NCBI GenBank assembly: GCA_021464415.1
Contig: CM038469.1
Coordinates: 18,929,901 to 18,993,900, forward strand
Direction of reading: 5' to 3'
DNA from: Lonicera japonica
Taxonomy: Eukaryota > Streptophyta > Magnoliopsida > Dipsacales > Caprifoliaceae
Length of the DNA: 64,000 nucleotides
Positions 24,018 to 35,230 of the stretch are shown piece by piece. Within the stretch, counting starts at the first letter, position 1, and each line of letters opens with the position of its first letter. The notes beneath the pieces were generated by a model that ran no database searches, was not told the DNA's origin, and was given only the letters and a program-made list of their open reading frames with translations. The position numbers and the translations under genes were made by a program.

Positions 24018-26106
24018 ACTATTCACAGCACACAATTTTGCTGTTTGGTCACAGGCTCAACTTCACGCCCAATTTTGGCCATCAAGGAGCTAGAATTGGG
24101 TCTCGGCCAAACACAAAAGTTGTAGAGTGGATCAAAACCTAGAGATAGGAGAAAATGGGGACTCATTTGGAGTTCGGATGAAGAAGTTATGGTCTTCCAA
24201 AGTCGGATAAAAACCATTAATCGCGTAGGACTGAAACTTGCTATTTACGATCTAATTTTCTTTCAATCCACCCGGAATGACTTATGGCCATTCTAACACA
24301 CTTAGATATATTAATATGACTCGTTGGAAGTCACCGAACCGTGTCTACCTTTACAGAACCCAATTTGGCTATCAAAAGCCAAATTCTGTCTTATACGCGA
24401 TATGGGTCGTGATTTGCAAAAGATAAGGAAACGGGGTGTTACAAGGGTGGTGACCATTAGTAGTCCAACTACTATCCGGGTAACTCACCAATTGTGTAGT
24501 AGTGGCACATTGGACCTACTCCGCTTTTCGGGAAAACTCGTCTAGCCAAGAACACATAGTCCAGTTGGAAGGCAAGATACAAATAGTGGGCTCTCATTTC
24601 GTGGGATTTCAACCACCTGGTGGAGTACATCGATCCTCTTTTCTTGTGCACAGTTTAAGGAATTTCACCCAGGGGAGGCAAATAGGGGCCCGTCTTCGAG
24701 TCACGCGGGAACTACCCGGTGCTCGGTCCAATAATCCAGCCCATATGTGTGATCGCAATAACTGGGAATATCATATCAATTTCCCAACAATATAAGTAAC
24801 ATCAATCACATCATCATCACATATATGTCTATCACATATATAAATACAATCTATCACATCCCACTATCCATTTATCATTATTAACATCGTCGTTAATAAT
24901 TTCTACAAGCATCTTTATCAAGTGTATACCACGTATGGTTACTGTCATGTGGTTATTCACATTATAAGGCCAACTAGTTTATTATTCGCGTCGTATATCT
25001 CATTGTGTGTTATAGGTATCAAACTAAGGCCATATGTATTTTATGATAGTTCATAATACATTTAATCAAGCCAAGTATTGAATAATATGTTACTAGCCTA
25101 ACCGGCATTTGAATACGGCTCACCATGGTCGAGGCAACCTACAACTTACAAGGTTATATTACTCACACCAATTGAGTATATCTGAGTGGTGTACTCGTTA
25201 ATATTATCAACAATGGTCTACGTGGGACGCTAGATTTCCATGTTACTACTTACGGTTCCGCCTTTGTAACTTTTAGGACAAACACATGGATAAGGCTCTA
25301 CACTTGTTACTTACATCATAAATATGTATTTCCACCATTCACAACCCATAATTCAACATATATGATGCATAATCCCCAAAACTCCAAATTCTTAGGTTGT
25401 GCTTCCAATTAGAAAATGGGTTCTTAGTGCAAATGCGAGGATAACGTTTTAAGCTAGCAACCAAGGGCCTATCTATGCATAACTAACCCTAATAACCCAT
25501 AACTAACTCTAATCCAAGCACCAATCCCGAAATACCCTTAGGAATAGTCCATAATCTTAGCTACAATATGGGTATGATGTGTTTGTGAAAGGATAATACT
25601 CATAGCATGATAATAAGTGATGTTACATGATATATAAGTGATAATCTACTCATTTGCATCACCAATTGAGCCTTAAACAAACCCAACCCACATATACAAA
25701 TTAAACCTAGGGTTTTTATAAAAAAAATCCCCATTTGAGTAGAAAACTCTAATACAACAAGAATAATTTGAAATTAAAGGTTTGGTACTAGTGTTCCCAC
25801 CCTAGAGAAGCTTTATCCTTGAATAGACGAAGCGTAGACACCATATCGCAAAGCCATACTCAAGCTCAAGCATCCATGGAGGAAGGAAGGATGAAGAAAA
25901 TGATGAATAGTGGTGTTAGGAGGATGATTTGGTGTTAATTATGTAGGGATTTTATGTATGGATGAAAGATGCCCAATGATCTCTCAATTACTCCCTAAAA
26001 TTGAGCTCTCATTTACCTCTAACTCCTCTCCTTTGTGTAGCTCAAAAATGAGAAGAAGAGGGGCCAAAATCTGATTTAAACACCAAAAATACGCCCAGCG
26101 TAAGTG

Positions 26107-26140
26107 CCGGACCGGTCCACAAAATGCCCATACCGGTCCG
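26107..26140 (-). promoter_or_regulatory. Palindrome cassette in solo LTR D2
   Basis: GGACCGGTCC (26109-26118) is a 10 bp perfect palindrome and a second ACCGGT lies at 26132-26137. On the minus strand the order is GCGGACCGGTAT, then about 12 bp, then GGACCGGTCCGG, like the first hairpin pair of element C. The upstream 100 bp (TCGGAGTTCCGAGT block, 26195-26210) also matches C. Confidence 0.65.
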
Positions 26141-26741
26141 CGCTATAAATTTGCATCTCTGGACTACTGTTCATAATTTGGCCATAACTTTTTACTCGGA
26201 ACTCCGATTGGAGTGATCTTTATATCCACGGAAAGGTATTTCAAAGATCTACAACTTCATAGAAAAACTTTTTCTCAAATTATGGACAAATCCTTCCTAG
26301 AAATTTGTCGAAGACAACACTCTGCCAAAGGACTACCGAACACACATAATTTAGCGATGGGCCTACTTTGTGCTCAATTTTGACCAAGTAGAAACCTGAA
26401 TTGGTTTTCTTCCAAAACACGAAAGTTGTAGATTACATAAAAATCTAAATCCCTTAGCATAAGGAAACTCAATTTGGCGACTGACGAAGAAGTTACGCTG
26501 CTCCAAAGTTGGTTAAAAACAAGAAATTGCGTAAGGCCAAAACTCATGATTTAAGAGCCGATATTGATTCGGACCACCCGAATCACTAAACGATCACTCA
26601 CACGAGTGTAGGTAGACTGATATGACTAATACAGAGTGCTAGAACATTATGAGGCTCCTCAATACACAATTTCACCACCTGAGGTGAAATTTACGAATGA
26701 ATGAAGGTAACTACGAAGAGACGGAAGAAAGGGGTATTACA

Positions 26742-27544
26742 AAGTTAGAGTGCTAGTATTCCTACCTGAGATAAGATACTTCTCCAAAGTATGAGCGACG
26801 AATCAAGCCACGAGTCCACAATTTTGAAATTCCCAAATTTGGAACTTGGAGCCCTAGCTATGGAGGGTGAAGGAGATGATGAATAGTGTAAAGATTTTCC
26901 CAAATCTTGTGTAGACATAATAACCCTCAATAATCCCTTAAGGAGGTCACCTCTCTCTCTCTCTCTGTAGACCCCTCTATGTGTTGTGTGTGTGTTGTGG
27001 TCAAAAATGGAAGAGATGGGGGGTTTTGGTTGTACAAAAATGGGGGTCAAGGGCTTATAAACATGATTTTGACCTGATTTCAGGCCATCAGTCGACTGAT
27101 GGTTTGCCCTTAGTTGACTGATGGTGTCCACTGCCAGCACACTTGGTAGTTTGGCCACTTCGCGCGTCATTTCGGTCCTCAAGATACGAGAACTGGGTTT
27201 CGGCTCAGACACAAAAGTTTTAGGTTATTGAACCACCTTTCCAATGGCATAAACAGGGACTGATTTAGACCTCGGATGAAAAGGTTATGGACTTCCAAAG
27301 TTGGCCAAAAACTCACTTCGGCAAAAGTTTGATTTTTTTTGTTGTTAGCCGCCAAATTCAACCACGGCTTCCCGAAATGCGTTCTAACCATACACGCATA
27401 CTTAATATCATTAAAATAACCTATTAGAAGTATTGGCTCAACCATAGAGGTTTCGGAACCAAAATTGACTCATCAAATGGAGGTTTGGCCTTAAACAAAC
27501 CTAAAGAGGAGGATAGGTTCGAAAATTAAATACGGGGCATTACA
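26742..27544 (-). repeat. Right part of LTR F
   Basis: It ends GGGGCATTACA at 27544, the TGTAATGCCCC start of an LTR read on the minus strand. The rest parallels the U3 and leader of the other LTRs: a TATA-like GTTTATAAGCC near 27057 and a (CT)n run at 26948-26966. It interrupts the reverse transcriptase of element H; 27545 onward is H pol. Confidence 0.65.
27085..27124 (-). promoter_or_regulatory. Palindrome cassette in LTR F
   Basis: CCATCAGTCGACTGATGG (27085-27102) is an 18 bp perfect palindrome. A degenerate copy (TTAGTTGACTGATGG) ends at 27124. On the minus strand the TATA-like sequence is about 25 bp downstream. Confidence 0.75.
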
Positions 27545-29436
27545 AATGGGTACTTGTTCTTGATGGTGACAAGATTCAATTGACGATAATCTATACACAA
27601 TCATAACGACTCATCTTGCTTTTTAGTGAACAAAACGGGTGCGCCCCATGGAGACACACTAGGTCTAATGAACCCTTTCCGCAATAACTCATCAATTTGA
27701 GCCTTTAACTCTTTCAGCTCGGCAGGAGCCATACGATACGGAGCCAGAGATATCGGTGCAGTACCTGGAATGACATCAATAAAGAAGCCCACCTCCTGAT
27801 GTGGGGGTAGGCCCTGAACATCATCGGAAAACACGTCAAGAAATTCCCTAACCATTGGAAGATCGAAGGACGAGAACTACCCTCCTCCCGTGCTACGATA
27901 CTAGCCAACCACCCAAAGTAACTCCCTTAATCTCTGGGTCTCAGATAAGTACAAGGAGCTTGCGATTCAGACTCGTAACGAAAGATTAACATTTCATTAT
28001 TTGGTAATGGAATCGACACTCGACGCTTTGAACAATCGATCATAACTCGGAAGGTAGCTAACCAATTCATTCCCAAAATAAGATCATAATCCCCCATGTC
28101 CAGAATGACAAAATCAAACTCTATCGAGGACTCCCCAAAACTCAAGGAATAATTCCTACAAATAGATCCCAACCGAATCTTACTTCCCGTGGGCGTACCA
28201 ATCCATAAAGGTATATCCAATGATTCGACACACAATCCTAATCTATCAACGAATGCATGCGAAATAAAGAAATGAGAAGCACCAGTGTTAAATAAAACTT
28301 TAACCCAAGTGCTAAAGAACAAAATAGTGCCTTCCATTACTTTCGGGCTATTCTACCTGATTCAGAGTATATACCCAACTCGAAGTTCTGCCACCACCCC
28401 GAGAGTACAAACTCCCACCTCCACGAGACCCACTTTGACTTTGTCCACAGCCTTGACAACTTTGGCTGCTAGAAAAGGACTGACCCTCGCTGCCCGTGCA
28501 ACTCAAACCCTGAAACTGTGGCCGACTACTAAAAGACTGGGACGGTTGTCGCTGCTTCCGACTCACATTTGGACACTCCCTCTTGAAGTGCCCCACTTGT
28601 CCACACCCATAGCAAACTTTATCCCCGAACCCTTGGTTCTCTTTACTCGAGCCAAAGGATCGACCTCGACCAAAACCCCCGCTAGAAGACCCGGAGTCAC
28701 TTTTGTACCTCTTTCCCTGACTACCCGCTTTTTCCCTTCAGTACCCTTCTTCTTATCAAGAAATCTACTAGCATCTATCCTTTCTTGTTCAACTTTCATT
28801 GTCATCCTCACGGTTTCAGCAACACTACCATGATTCAGGTGATATACCTTTTCCTGAATAGAAGGTTTCAATCCCTTCAAGAACAAATGTATCTTCTCGT
28901 CTGGGTCATTATCTAGACTCTTATCAAATCAACTCAAATTTTCAAACTTAATTTCGTACTCTGATACAGACATGTTGCCTTGAATCAGAGAACGAAACTC
29001 ATCTCTCTTCAAACTTCGATGAACCGACGATAAATAACGCTCTAGGAACAGTTGAGTAAATTATTCCCAAGAGGTAGGAGCGTCCTCTCTCCTAGACACA
29101 TTTCTCCACCATATACCAACTTGATCAACCAGCTAGTAGGTTCCCAAATTAAGCTTCAAGTCATCGGGTAAGGTCATAACTTCAAAGGCTCTTTCATATT
29201 TGATCGAGCCAAGACTCTGCCGCATCGGGACCGGACATCCCGTTGAAGGTATGTGAGGCTAGCTCTTTGAACTTCTCTAGGGCCACCATAGTGCTATTCT
29301 CATTGACTCTTCCCTGGGGTTGTTCAACATGTCCCAGCACATTGGCTAACTCCCTCGCCATAGCGCGTATAGCATCTACCGACTCCCCGGAGGTGGAACT
29401 CTCATGGGTGGCATTGTGATTTGGTGAGGTCGTCAT
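27545..29436 (-). pseudogene. Element H gag-pol pseudogene
   Basis: The ATG at 29434-29436 begins MTTSPNHNATHESSTSGES, nearly identical to C gag. Homology then continues through shifting frames: gag core (to about 28563), a CCHC zinc-knuckle region with a GHFKREC remnant near 28590, the protease (VLFNTGASHFFIS near 28305; N replaces the expected residue before TGAS), a connection segment, and the start of reverse transcriptase ([19 protein letters not shown] near 27735) up to CIDYRQLN (about 27590). Several frameshifts and stops (27601-27603, near 28926, 29194) rule out a functional polyprotein. Confidence 0.85.
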
Positions 29437-29567
29437 TCTATATAAAAACACGAAGAAGAACATCATAACAATTCCACATACTAAACAGGAAGACAAATTA
29501 TCACATTACATCACAAATTTCGTCCCACAACCCAAGTAATCGCATAACCTATGCCCTTATACCAAAT

Positions 29568-31549
29568 TGTAACACCCCCACCATAATTAATAGGATAACA
29601 CCTGTTATTAAGACCTGGAGTGTTACTAACCCATCTTAGATTGACTAAAATGGGTATGTATGAAAATAAAAAATCAAAACAATATCCACGTCATATGTCA
29701 AACAAACATGCAAGACGAAACAATAGTATAATACCTATGCATACATTTAACAGTTATACAAAACCAAAGTATGCAAACTCAAAACAATATACAACACTTC
29801 GGGATAGCTGTGACTTTCCGAGAAAACATATACATCACAAAAATGATTACAAAATGGTCATCGTATCAGAGCTTCTATTTCAACCCGGGTCCCATCGTAT
29901 CTTTATCCTCGTTAGTCTCCTCGGTACCTAGATTATTTTAGGAAAATGGGGTGAGCTACCTGCTCAGTAGAGGAGAAGATAAACAAGGGATATTTCATTT
30001 TTAAAAAAAACTTTAGTGTTCAAATATCAAGTAATGTTTTAACCAACCATACAAGTTTAAAAACCATTATTGTAATAAATAATGCATGCACGTGCTATTC
30101 AGGTTACCTCATGTGTCAACCATTAATGTGCCATTAAGAATCCAAACCGTGAACCAGAGAATGCCATTCGTAGCCTCAAGAGAATGCATTGCCAACACAA
30201 CAATAAAAGTGGGACTACCGCCCCCAATCCGAACCAATATAGATATAAATCAAAACCATAGTACCTTGCCTATTGCCTAGGTTCCCAGGCTCCTCACCGG
30301 TGGTTTATAGGCGGCCAAACATTGCTCCCCTGAGAGTTTAGGAATTTTTAACCCAAAGGCACCGAGCCCTACCTATTTTCCATCCCGGCAAGCATTATAT
30401 ATCTATAATCAAGAATCCAATCCCGAGAGACACAAGCTCTCCAAATCAACAATAGAAAATATAGATTTTTCACATCATAGATACAAAATGTAGCCCTCCC
30501 AAAAGACAATTTGCATGCCATATGTGCACAGAATACTCCACATTTGCCAAGTGAACCGCCAAGACTCCGATTGACACGATAATCAATGCAATTCAATGCA
30601 TAACATGTAAGTCATACTATTAAATGAATACGTGGAACAATTTATGCCATATACACCATAACAATTCAATATCCATATTCCATGATGTTTATTACTTGTC
30701 AAGAATCAATTTCTGACAACATATAACATGCATACATCCATGGAATATCACAACTTAAGTATGTATAGTGTAAATAGCACATATTGTTTCACAACACACT
30801 TATAAAACTTGTAAATCACGGAACGTCAATCTCAACAAGCATAGTACAGTTTGTTTGAAATAAATATGGTAAAAACATAACAATCTTTGGAGAATAAACT
30901 CGTATCTCGGATTTTGAAAACAAATAAACCCCTACCTCAAAATTATAAGCCGAAAGGAAGAAAGAAAGATGATAATCAAAGCCCTGTCTAATGAAATCTC
31001 GAATTTCTTATATCCCCTCGATCCCCTCGACACGTAGGACAAGTTTCTTTAAGCTCGAATTGAAATCCGGAATGTGGTTTTCGATAAATTATAGAGGGAG
31101 AAATGTAGAGGAGAAATGAGCTCTCAAAGCTCAGATTTCTTTCTTGAAAAATGCTCCAAGAAACCTCTAGAAATATTTTTTAAACTTTTAAACCGACATT
31201 GAAATAGGCGCATGTTTGCCCAACAGGCGGCTATCTAATTACGAGAGAAAACTGGAAAAATTGTTCGGGGCTCGCTTTCCAACTGGCACCTATTTTACAA
31301 AAGCAGGCGCTTGTTGGGTCCAAAAATTGTATATTAAAATTTGGCTCAATATCTAACATATGGATTTGGATTCACTTAAAAAGGAGTTAAAATGAATTTT
31401 TGGTGAATTTTACAAGTTTGGTTGACGAAATCGGTTTCTATGCGGGAACAATAGAAAATTTTCATACATTTCCATCATTTACCATGTTTTCTCGCACAAA
31501 TGAAACAAACTAACTCTTAATTACATTAATATAAATATCGGGTGTTACA
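29568..31549 (-). repeat. 5' LTR of element H
   Basis: 1982 bp, plus-strand bounds TGTAACACCCCCACC and GGGTGTTACA. The last 100 bp before the primer site follow C (CTAAGATGGGT...CTCCAGGTCTT), and the distal end shares ATTAATATAAATA with the start of C's LTR. It is clearly older than C by divergence. Confidence 0.75.
31203..31318 (-). promoter_or_regulatory. Probable repeat cassette in H LTR
   Basis: At the position of the palindrome arrays of other LTRs H has GGCGC-centred repeats instead: AGGCGCATGTTTG (31208), CCCAACAGGCGGC (31219), AACTGGCACC (31281) and CAGGCGCTTGTTGGG (31304). CCCAACA and TGTTGGG form an inverted pair around 75 bp of spacer. It is less regular than the others and may be decayed. 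Confidence 0.4.
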
Positions 31550-31786
31550 TGATGACTTGCGCATTTTATGTAAAAACCATAGTAATCACGAGCATAACAA
31601 GGCATCAATTTTTCAAAACATAACTCTTCATGAGTATAAAACTAACATTTTCAAAACTTCATAAGTTAATACATCACAATCACAAATCTAAAATGACATG
31701 TTTTTCAAAAAATACTAAACTAAACAAGTTTTAGCAAAACAATGAAATAAAAGATGTCCAACAATCACAAAAACATTCTAAGATAG
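31550..31786. other. AT-rich spacer, possibly intronic
   Basis: No ORF or repeat is recognised. It runs into an AG at 31785-31786 immediately before the exon-like sequence, so it could be intron of the remnant gene described next. Confidence 0.3.
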
Positions 31787-31938
31787 TGGGGGTGGGGGCT
31801 CTATGGTGCGAGGACACTTCAGCTGCTCCGTCTCTCCAACACCCTCAAACAAACTCTCATCACGCGCCCGACTGCAGTAATGGAGGAGGCCTGGAAGTTC
31901 GCACCAAATGCTAAACACCTCCATGAACTGACTGGGAA
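31787..31938 (+). pseudogene. Exon-like gene remnant, left part
   Basis: An open frame follows the stop at 31784-31786. It includes an ATG at 31880 that reads MEEAWKFAPNAKHLHELTG before solo LTR D interrupts it at 31938. Codons are GC-richer than the surrounding DNA. It resumes in frame after the second GGGAA copy at 45885. The protein family is not recognised. A chance ORF is possible, but frame continuity across the 13.9 kb insertion and a good splice donor at the far end favour a real exon. Confidence 0.5.
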
Positions 31939-32349
31939 TGTAATACCATGTATCTTTTTTCCGCTTTAACCTTCTCTTAAGCCCGGTATGGCTTAATCTC
32001 CGTTAGAGAGCGAGCATTGGATTTTGTTCCCTTTGTACTCGACCCAATAGTTCTAGTATTTCTTTTTAGGTATATTAAGTTTGAGGGAGTGATCGTTACG
32101 TTATTCGAGTGGTTCGGGTTGAAACCGAGGCGTAAATCGCGTGTTTCGACTTTTCGCGATTCGACGATTTCTAGCCAACTTTGAGAGGCCATAAATTTTT
32201 CATCCGATGTCCAAAAGATTCTCCGTTTTAGGCCACGTCTTCATTTCTTTGCTTTCTACAACTTTCGTGTTTAGGCCGAGTCGAAATTCATCCATTTCGA
32301 GGTCTGTTTTGGGCTCAGAAAGTCATCTACTGATGTAGTGACTTCCAGG

Positions 32350-32440
32350 CCATGATCGATCATGGTCCTCCAGAGGAATTCCATAAGGGTTCATGATCGA
32401 TCATGGGTTATGACAACAAGGGACCCATGATCGATCATGG
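32350..32440 (+). promoter_or_regulatory. Palindrome cassette in solo LTR D, three copies
   Basis: CCATGATCGATCATGG at 32350-32365 and again at 32425-32440, with CATGATCGATCATG at 32392-32405. All three are perfect palindromes, with centres 41 and 34 bp apart. A CTCTAGAGAG leader block follows near 32522. Confidence 0.8.
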
Positions 32441-33453
32441 TTCACCTGAATGTTGGTTTTGAGCGTTTTTGACCCATTTATCACTCATCACTCCTTATTT
32501 TCAAGACAAACACATCTACCACTCTCTAGAGAGTTCTAGAGAGAGAGAGGGAGGGAGATTATTATCAATTCTTCATCCTCCTACAAGATTGGAGCCTAGA
32601 ATCGCTTCCTCCTTCGATATTCATCATCTTTCTCATCATCTTCCTCCATTGGAGCTCGTGTTGGAGCTAGGGTTTCGGCAAGACGACTTCTACGCTTCCT
32701 CAATTCCTTGGTCTTGCTTCTCTAAGGTGGGAACACGAGTACTAAACTCTTGATTTCAATTTACTACTCGTTGAATTAGAGTTTTGAACCCAAATTGGGG
32801 ATTTTCATCAAAAGTACATGTTGTTTGTATCTCATGGGGTTTGGGCAAGGTATATCTTTGAGTAGTGGTGTATATGGATATATTATCTCTTAGATATCAT
32901 GTATCATCACTTATTACCATGTTATGAGCCTTGTTCTCTTACCTACTCATCGTATCCTCATTGAGACTAAGGGAATGAACTAGGCTAGAAAGGATTTCGA
33001 GATTTATGTTTGAATTATGGTTGATTGTGGATTATATGGAATAGATATGCTTGTATACGTATATAGTTAGGAGTGTTGAACTTTATTCATGTGTGTTGAA
33101 CTGAGAATCCGTTAGGGCATGATGAAGCGCAACAATCCTTGAGTTTATAGCCTTGTACGAAGCATAGTAGGCATTAGTAATAAAGATATGACCTAGATGC
33201 TATCTAGTGGTGTAGTATATATTTTCGATGGGGCATAGGATGCCTTGACTGGAATTGTTGTGAACACCCCAATCCACGACTCTCGTGTGAACCTAATTTT
33301 CATTCTGTATCGAGTCTTGAGTCATTAGGCATACAGGAGACCATTAGGAAAAGCCTTGATTTTCAAGCGTGTCAGGAATCTACCACAACCATGTCGCCAC
33401 AACCAGCGCCCCGTTAGAAAAATTGAGTTTTTTGATAGCCAGCCGCACGCCCC

Positions 33454-33540
33454 CCAACCGCACGGTTGGCTCCTAACCGTACGGTTGGTACTTTCCCTAG
33501 CTGCACAGTTGGCTCCCAACCGTACGGTTGGCACCTAGCC
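33454..33540 (+). promoter_or_regulatory. Palindrome cassette in Tat-like solo LTR 1
   Basis: CCAACCGCACGGTTGG (33454-33469, mismatch at the centre only), AACCGTACGGTT (33475-33486, perfect) and CCAACCGTACGGTTGG (33516-33531, perfect), with GCACAGTTGG half copies between. It sits about 70 bp before the TATA box. Confidence 0.8.
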
Positions 33541-33602
33541 GCACGCCCTACGGCTACCCCTTGCGGTTGGCCTTTTTTGGAGCGTTTTTGGCGAGATTTT
33601 TG

Positions 33603-33612
33603 CTATAAATAG
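33603..33612 (+). promoter_or_regulatory. TATA box of Tat-like solo LTR 1
   Basis: CTATAAATAG, an ideal plant TATA box, follows the palindromes and precedes GGACCCTTGGGCTCTCATTTG. It is conserved in solo LTR 2 at 47461-47470. Confidence 0.8.
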
Positions 33613-35230
33613 GACCCTTGGGCTCTCATTTGGGGACATGAACACTCACTAGTGTTTTTAGTAAGGCGAAGTTCTGTCAAAATCACTAGAGAGTCTTCTT
33701 TTAGAGAATTTCTAGTGAGAGAAAAGTTAGTGAGAGAGAGGGCTAGTGAGAGAAAGTTAGTGAGAGAAAGCTTTAGAGAGAGAAAGTTCTAGAGAGAGAA
33801 GGAGGCAAGCAAGGCAATCAGGCAAGGTTCTCATTTCTTCTTCAGGCGCATCAGGTACGTCTTCCTTCCACTCTACTAATTTTACTACTGCCTTTAAATT
33901 CATTTTAATACAGATAATTAGATAACTTGCAAAGAAGTCCACTGTTTTCTAAACTAGTCCATTCTAAAGTTTTACAAGAAATCTAAAAATCCGTTTTGAG
34001 ACGTTTTCAAAACAAACCAAAAATACAAAAGCAGTTTCCAAAAGAAAGGAACTACGAGACTCTGATTTCATTCTACGAATGAATACGTAGGCGCTCGCAA
34101 AGCTCGAGTCTGATTTCAAAATACAGTTTTAAACTGAATTTATCCGGAAAGGACTATTCTGAAAACTATTCAAACTACTTGCAAGATATCTAAAATAGGA
34201 ATTAAATACATGATCCATTAAGAGACCGAAAGGGCGAATTGGGTGCCTAACACCTTCCCAATTCGTAACGTAGTTCCCGAACCCTAGCAAAGTAATTTTT
34301 CAATGAATCTCTGGTTTTAAACGTATGAAAAATAATTCACTTTCGAATTGTCCTTCGTACGATCTTTTGTTTGTTTTCTTGTAAAACAAACTGGCGACTC
34401 TACAAAACACATTTTTTAAAACCGAGAACGAGGACTCTTTTCTCTCGGGTCGCGGGTCCGGATTCTCACAATTGTATGTGGCTAAGAAGAGTTATATGTA
34501 CATTAGTTGAACTAGAAGCACGTTAATTAATGCTTAGTTGGGCTACGGGGCTTGGGAACTACATAAAACGCTTATGGACGTAGTTTGACACATATGGCAC
34601 ATAATGAGATGTAATATATATTGATAACGAATCAATCGGCCATATAATGAGATTATTGATTATATGATAAAGTCCCGGATAATTGGATTAATGATAATGA
34701 TGACGTGATTAATGATGAATGAACGATGAATATAATGATGATGATGATGATGATGATGATGACTGTATGATTGTATATATAAGTTGTTGGCCATACGTGT
34801 GATGAATGATTGATGATTATATATACGTTGTTGAATGCGGAATCGATACATTCCTGTTGATGCGATCACACGTATGGGCTGGATATGATGATTTACCGAG
34901 CACCGGGTAGCTCCCCATGACTCAAAGGAGGGCCGCATATTGCCGCCCGTGGGTGAAAAGGCCCTAAATCGTGCACGGAAAATGAAGTCGGTGACTCCGC
35001 CAGTGGTTGTGTTGCCCACAAAGGAGAGCCCACTCTAGGTATCTTGCCTTCCGACAGGACTATGTGTTCTCGGTTAGACGAGTTTCCCTGGCAGCGGAGC
35101 AGGTCTCGTGCGCCACTACTTTCTAAATGGTGAGTTTCCCGGGAAGTAGTTGGGCTACTAATGGTCATTACCCTGCTAGGGTATCGCCTGGTGTAGTTCC
35201 TTCTAGAGTGTCGAGATGGGTTGTATGAGG

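Larger units (their letters stand above)
17015..24443 (-). mobile_element. Element E: second LARD-like element, minus strand (target duplication AGGGT)
   Basis: 7.4 kb, same family as A but inverted. AGGGT flanks it at 17010-17014 and 24444-24448, a clean five-base duplication. The 5' LTR (21908-24443) is full length and the 3' LTR (17015-18105) has lost about 1.4 kb. Primer site and polypurine tract are present and the interior shows no coding. It is inserted in D2: the duplication joins CCCTAGT to GGTGACCATTAG, continuous in the D homologue near 35165. Confidence 0.8.
21908..24443 (-). repeat. 5' LTR of element E
   Basis: 2536 bp, full length, plus-strand bounds TGTGACGCCCC and GGGGTGTTACA. 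It contains a three-copy 35 bp tandem repeat (22801-22880) and a palindrome cassette at 23980-24017. It shares the A-family block TCTAGGTTTAG...TTTGAATTGGGAC. Confidence 0.8.
6759..26741 (-). mobile_element. Solo LTR D2, split by elements A and E (target duplication AAGTT)
   Basis: D2 survives as 6759-8187, 16900-17014 and 24444-26741, about 3.8 kb in all, read on the minus strand. It starts TATGACGCCCC (6759) and ends GGTATTACA (26741), the inverted family termini. AAGTT flanks it on both sides (6754-6758 and 26742-26746), showing one insertion reduced to one LTR. The three pieces are collinear with solo LTR D: for instance 8030-8187 plus 16910-17010 is the reverse complement of 44590-44418 plus 35230-35160. 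I infer LTR-LTR recombination before A and E inserted. Confidence 0.8.
27545..31549 (-). mobile_element. Element H: truncated Tekay-type Ty3/gypsy element
   Basis: Minus strand: a 5' LTR (29568-31549), a degenerate primer site (29553-29564) and a broken gag-pol that stops inside reverse transcriptase where LTR F inserted. The rest of pol would lie to the left of F and is not in the window. Protein segments are close to element C, so H is an older member of the same lineage. Its right target duplication cannot be tested. Confidence 0.8.
33259..34470 (+). repeat. Tat-like solo LTR 1 (target duplication ATTGT)
   Basis: 1212 bp from TGTGAACACCCC to GGATTCTCACA, with ATTGT at 33254-33258 and 34471-34475. 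Near the 3' end it has GGGTGCCTAACACCTTCCCAA (34240) and ACTGGCGACTCTAC (34391), a combination I associate with Ogre/Tat-lineage gypsy LTR and leader sequences. No interior is present. It is inserted in solo LTR D. Confidence 0.8.

Noticed and set aside
28285..28833. 182-codon plus-strand frame
   Set aside because: Antisense of element H gag; no start context and no motif.
34660..35019. 119-codon minus frame with a poly-His run
   Set aside because: Produced by a (GAT)n microsatellite inside solo LTR D.
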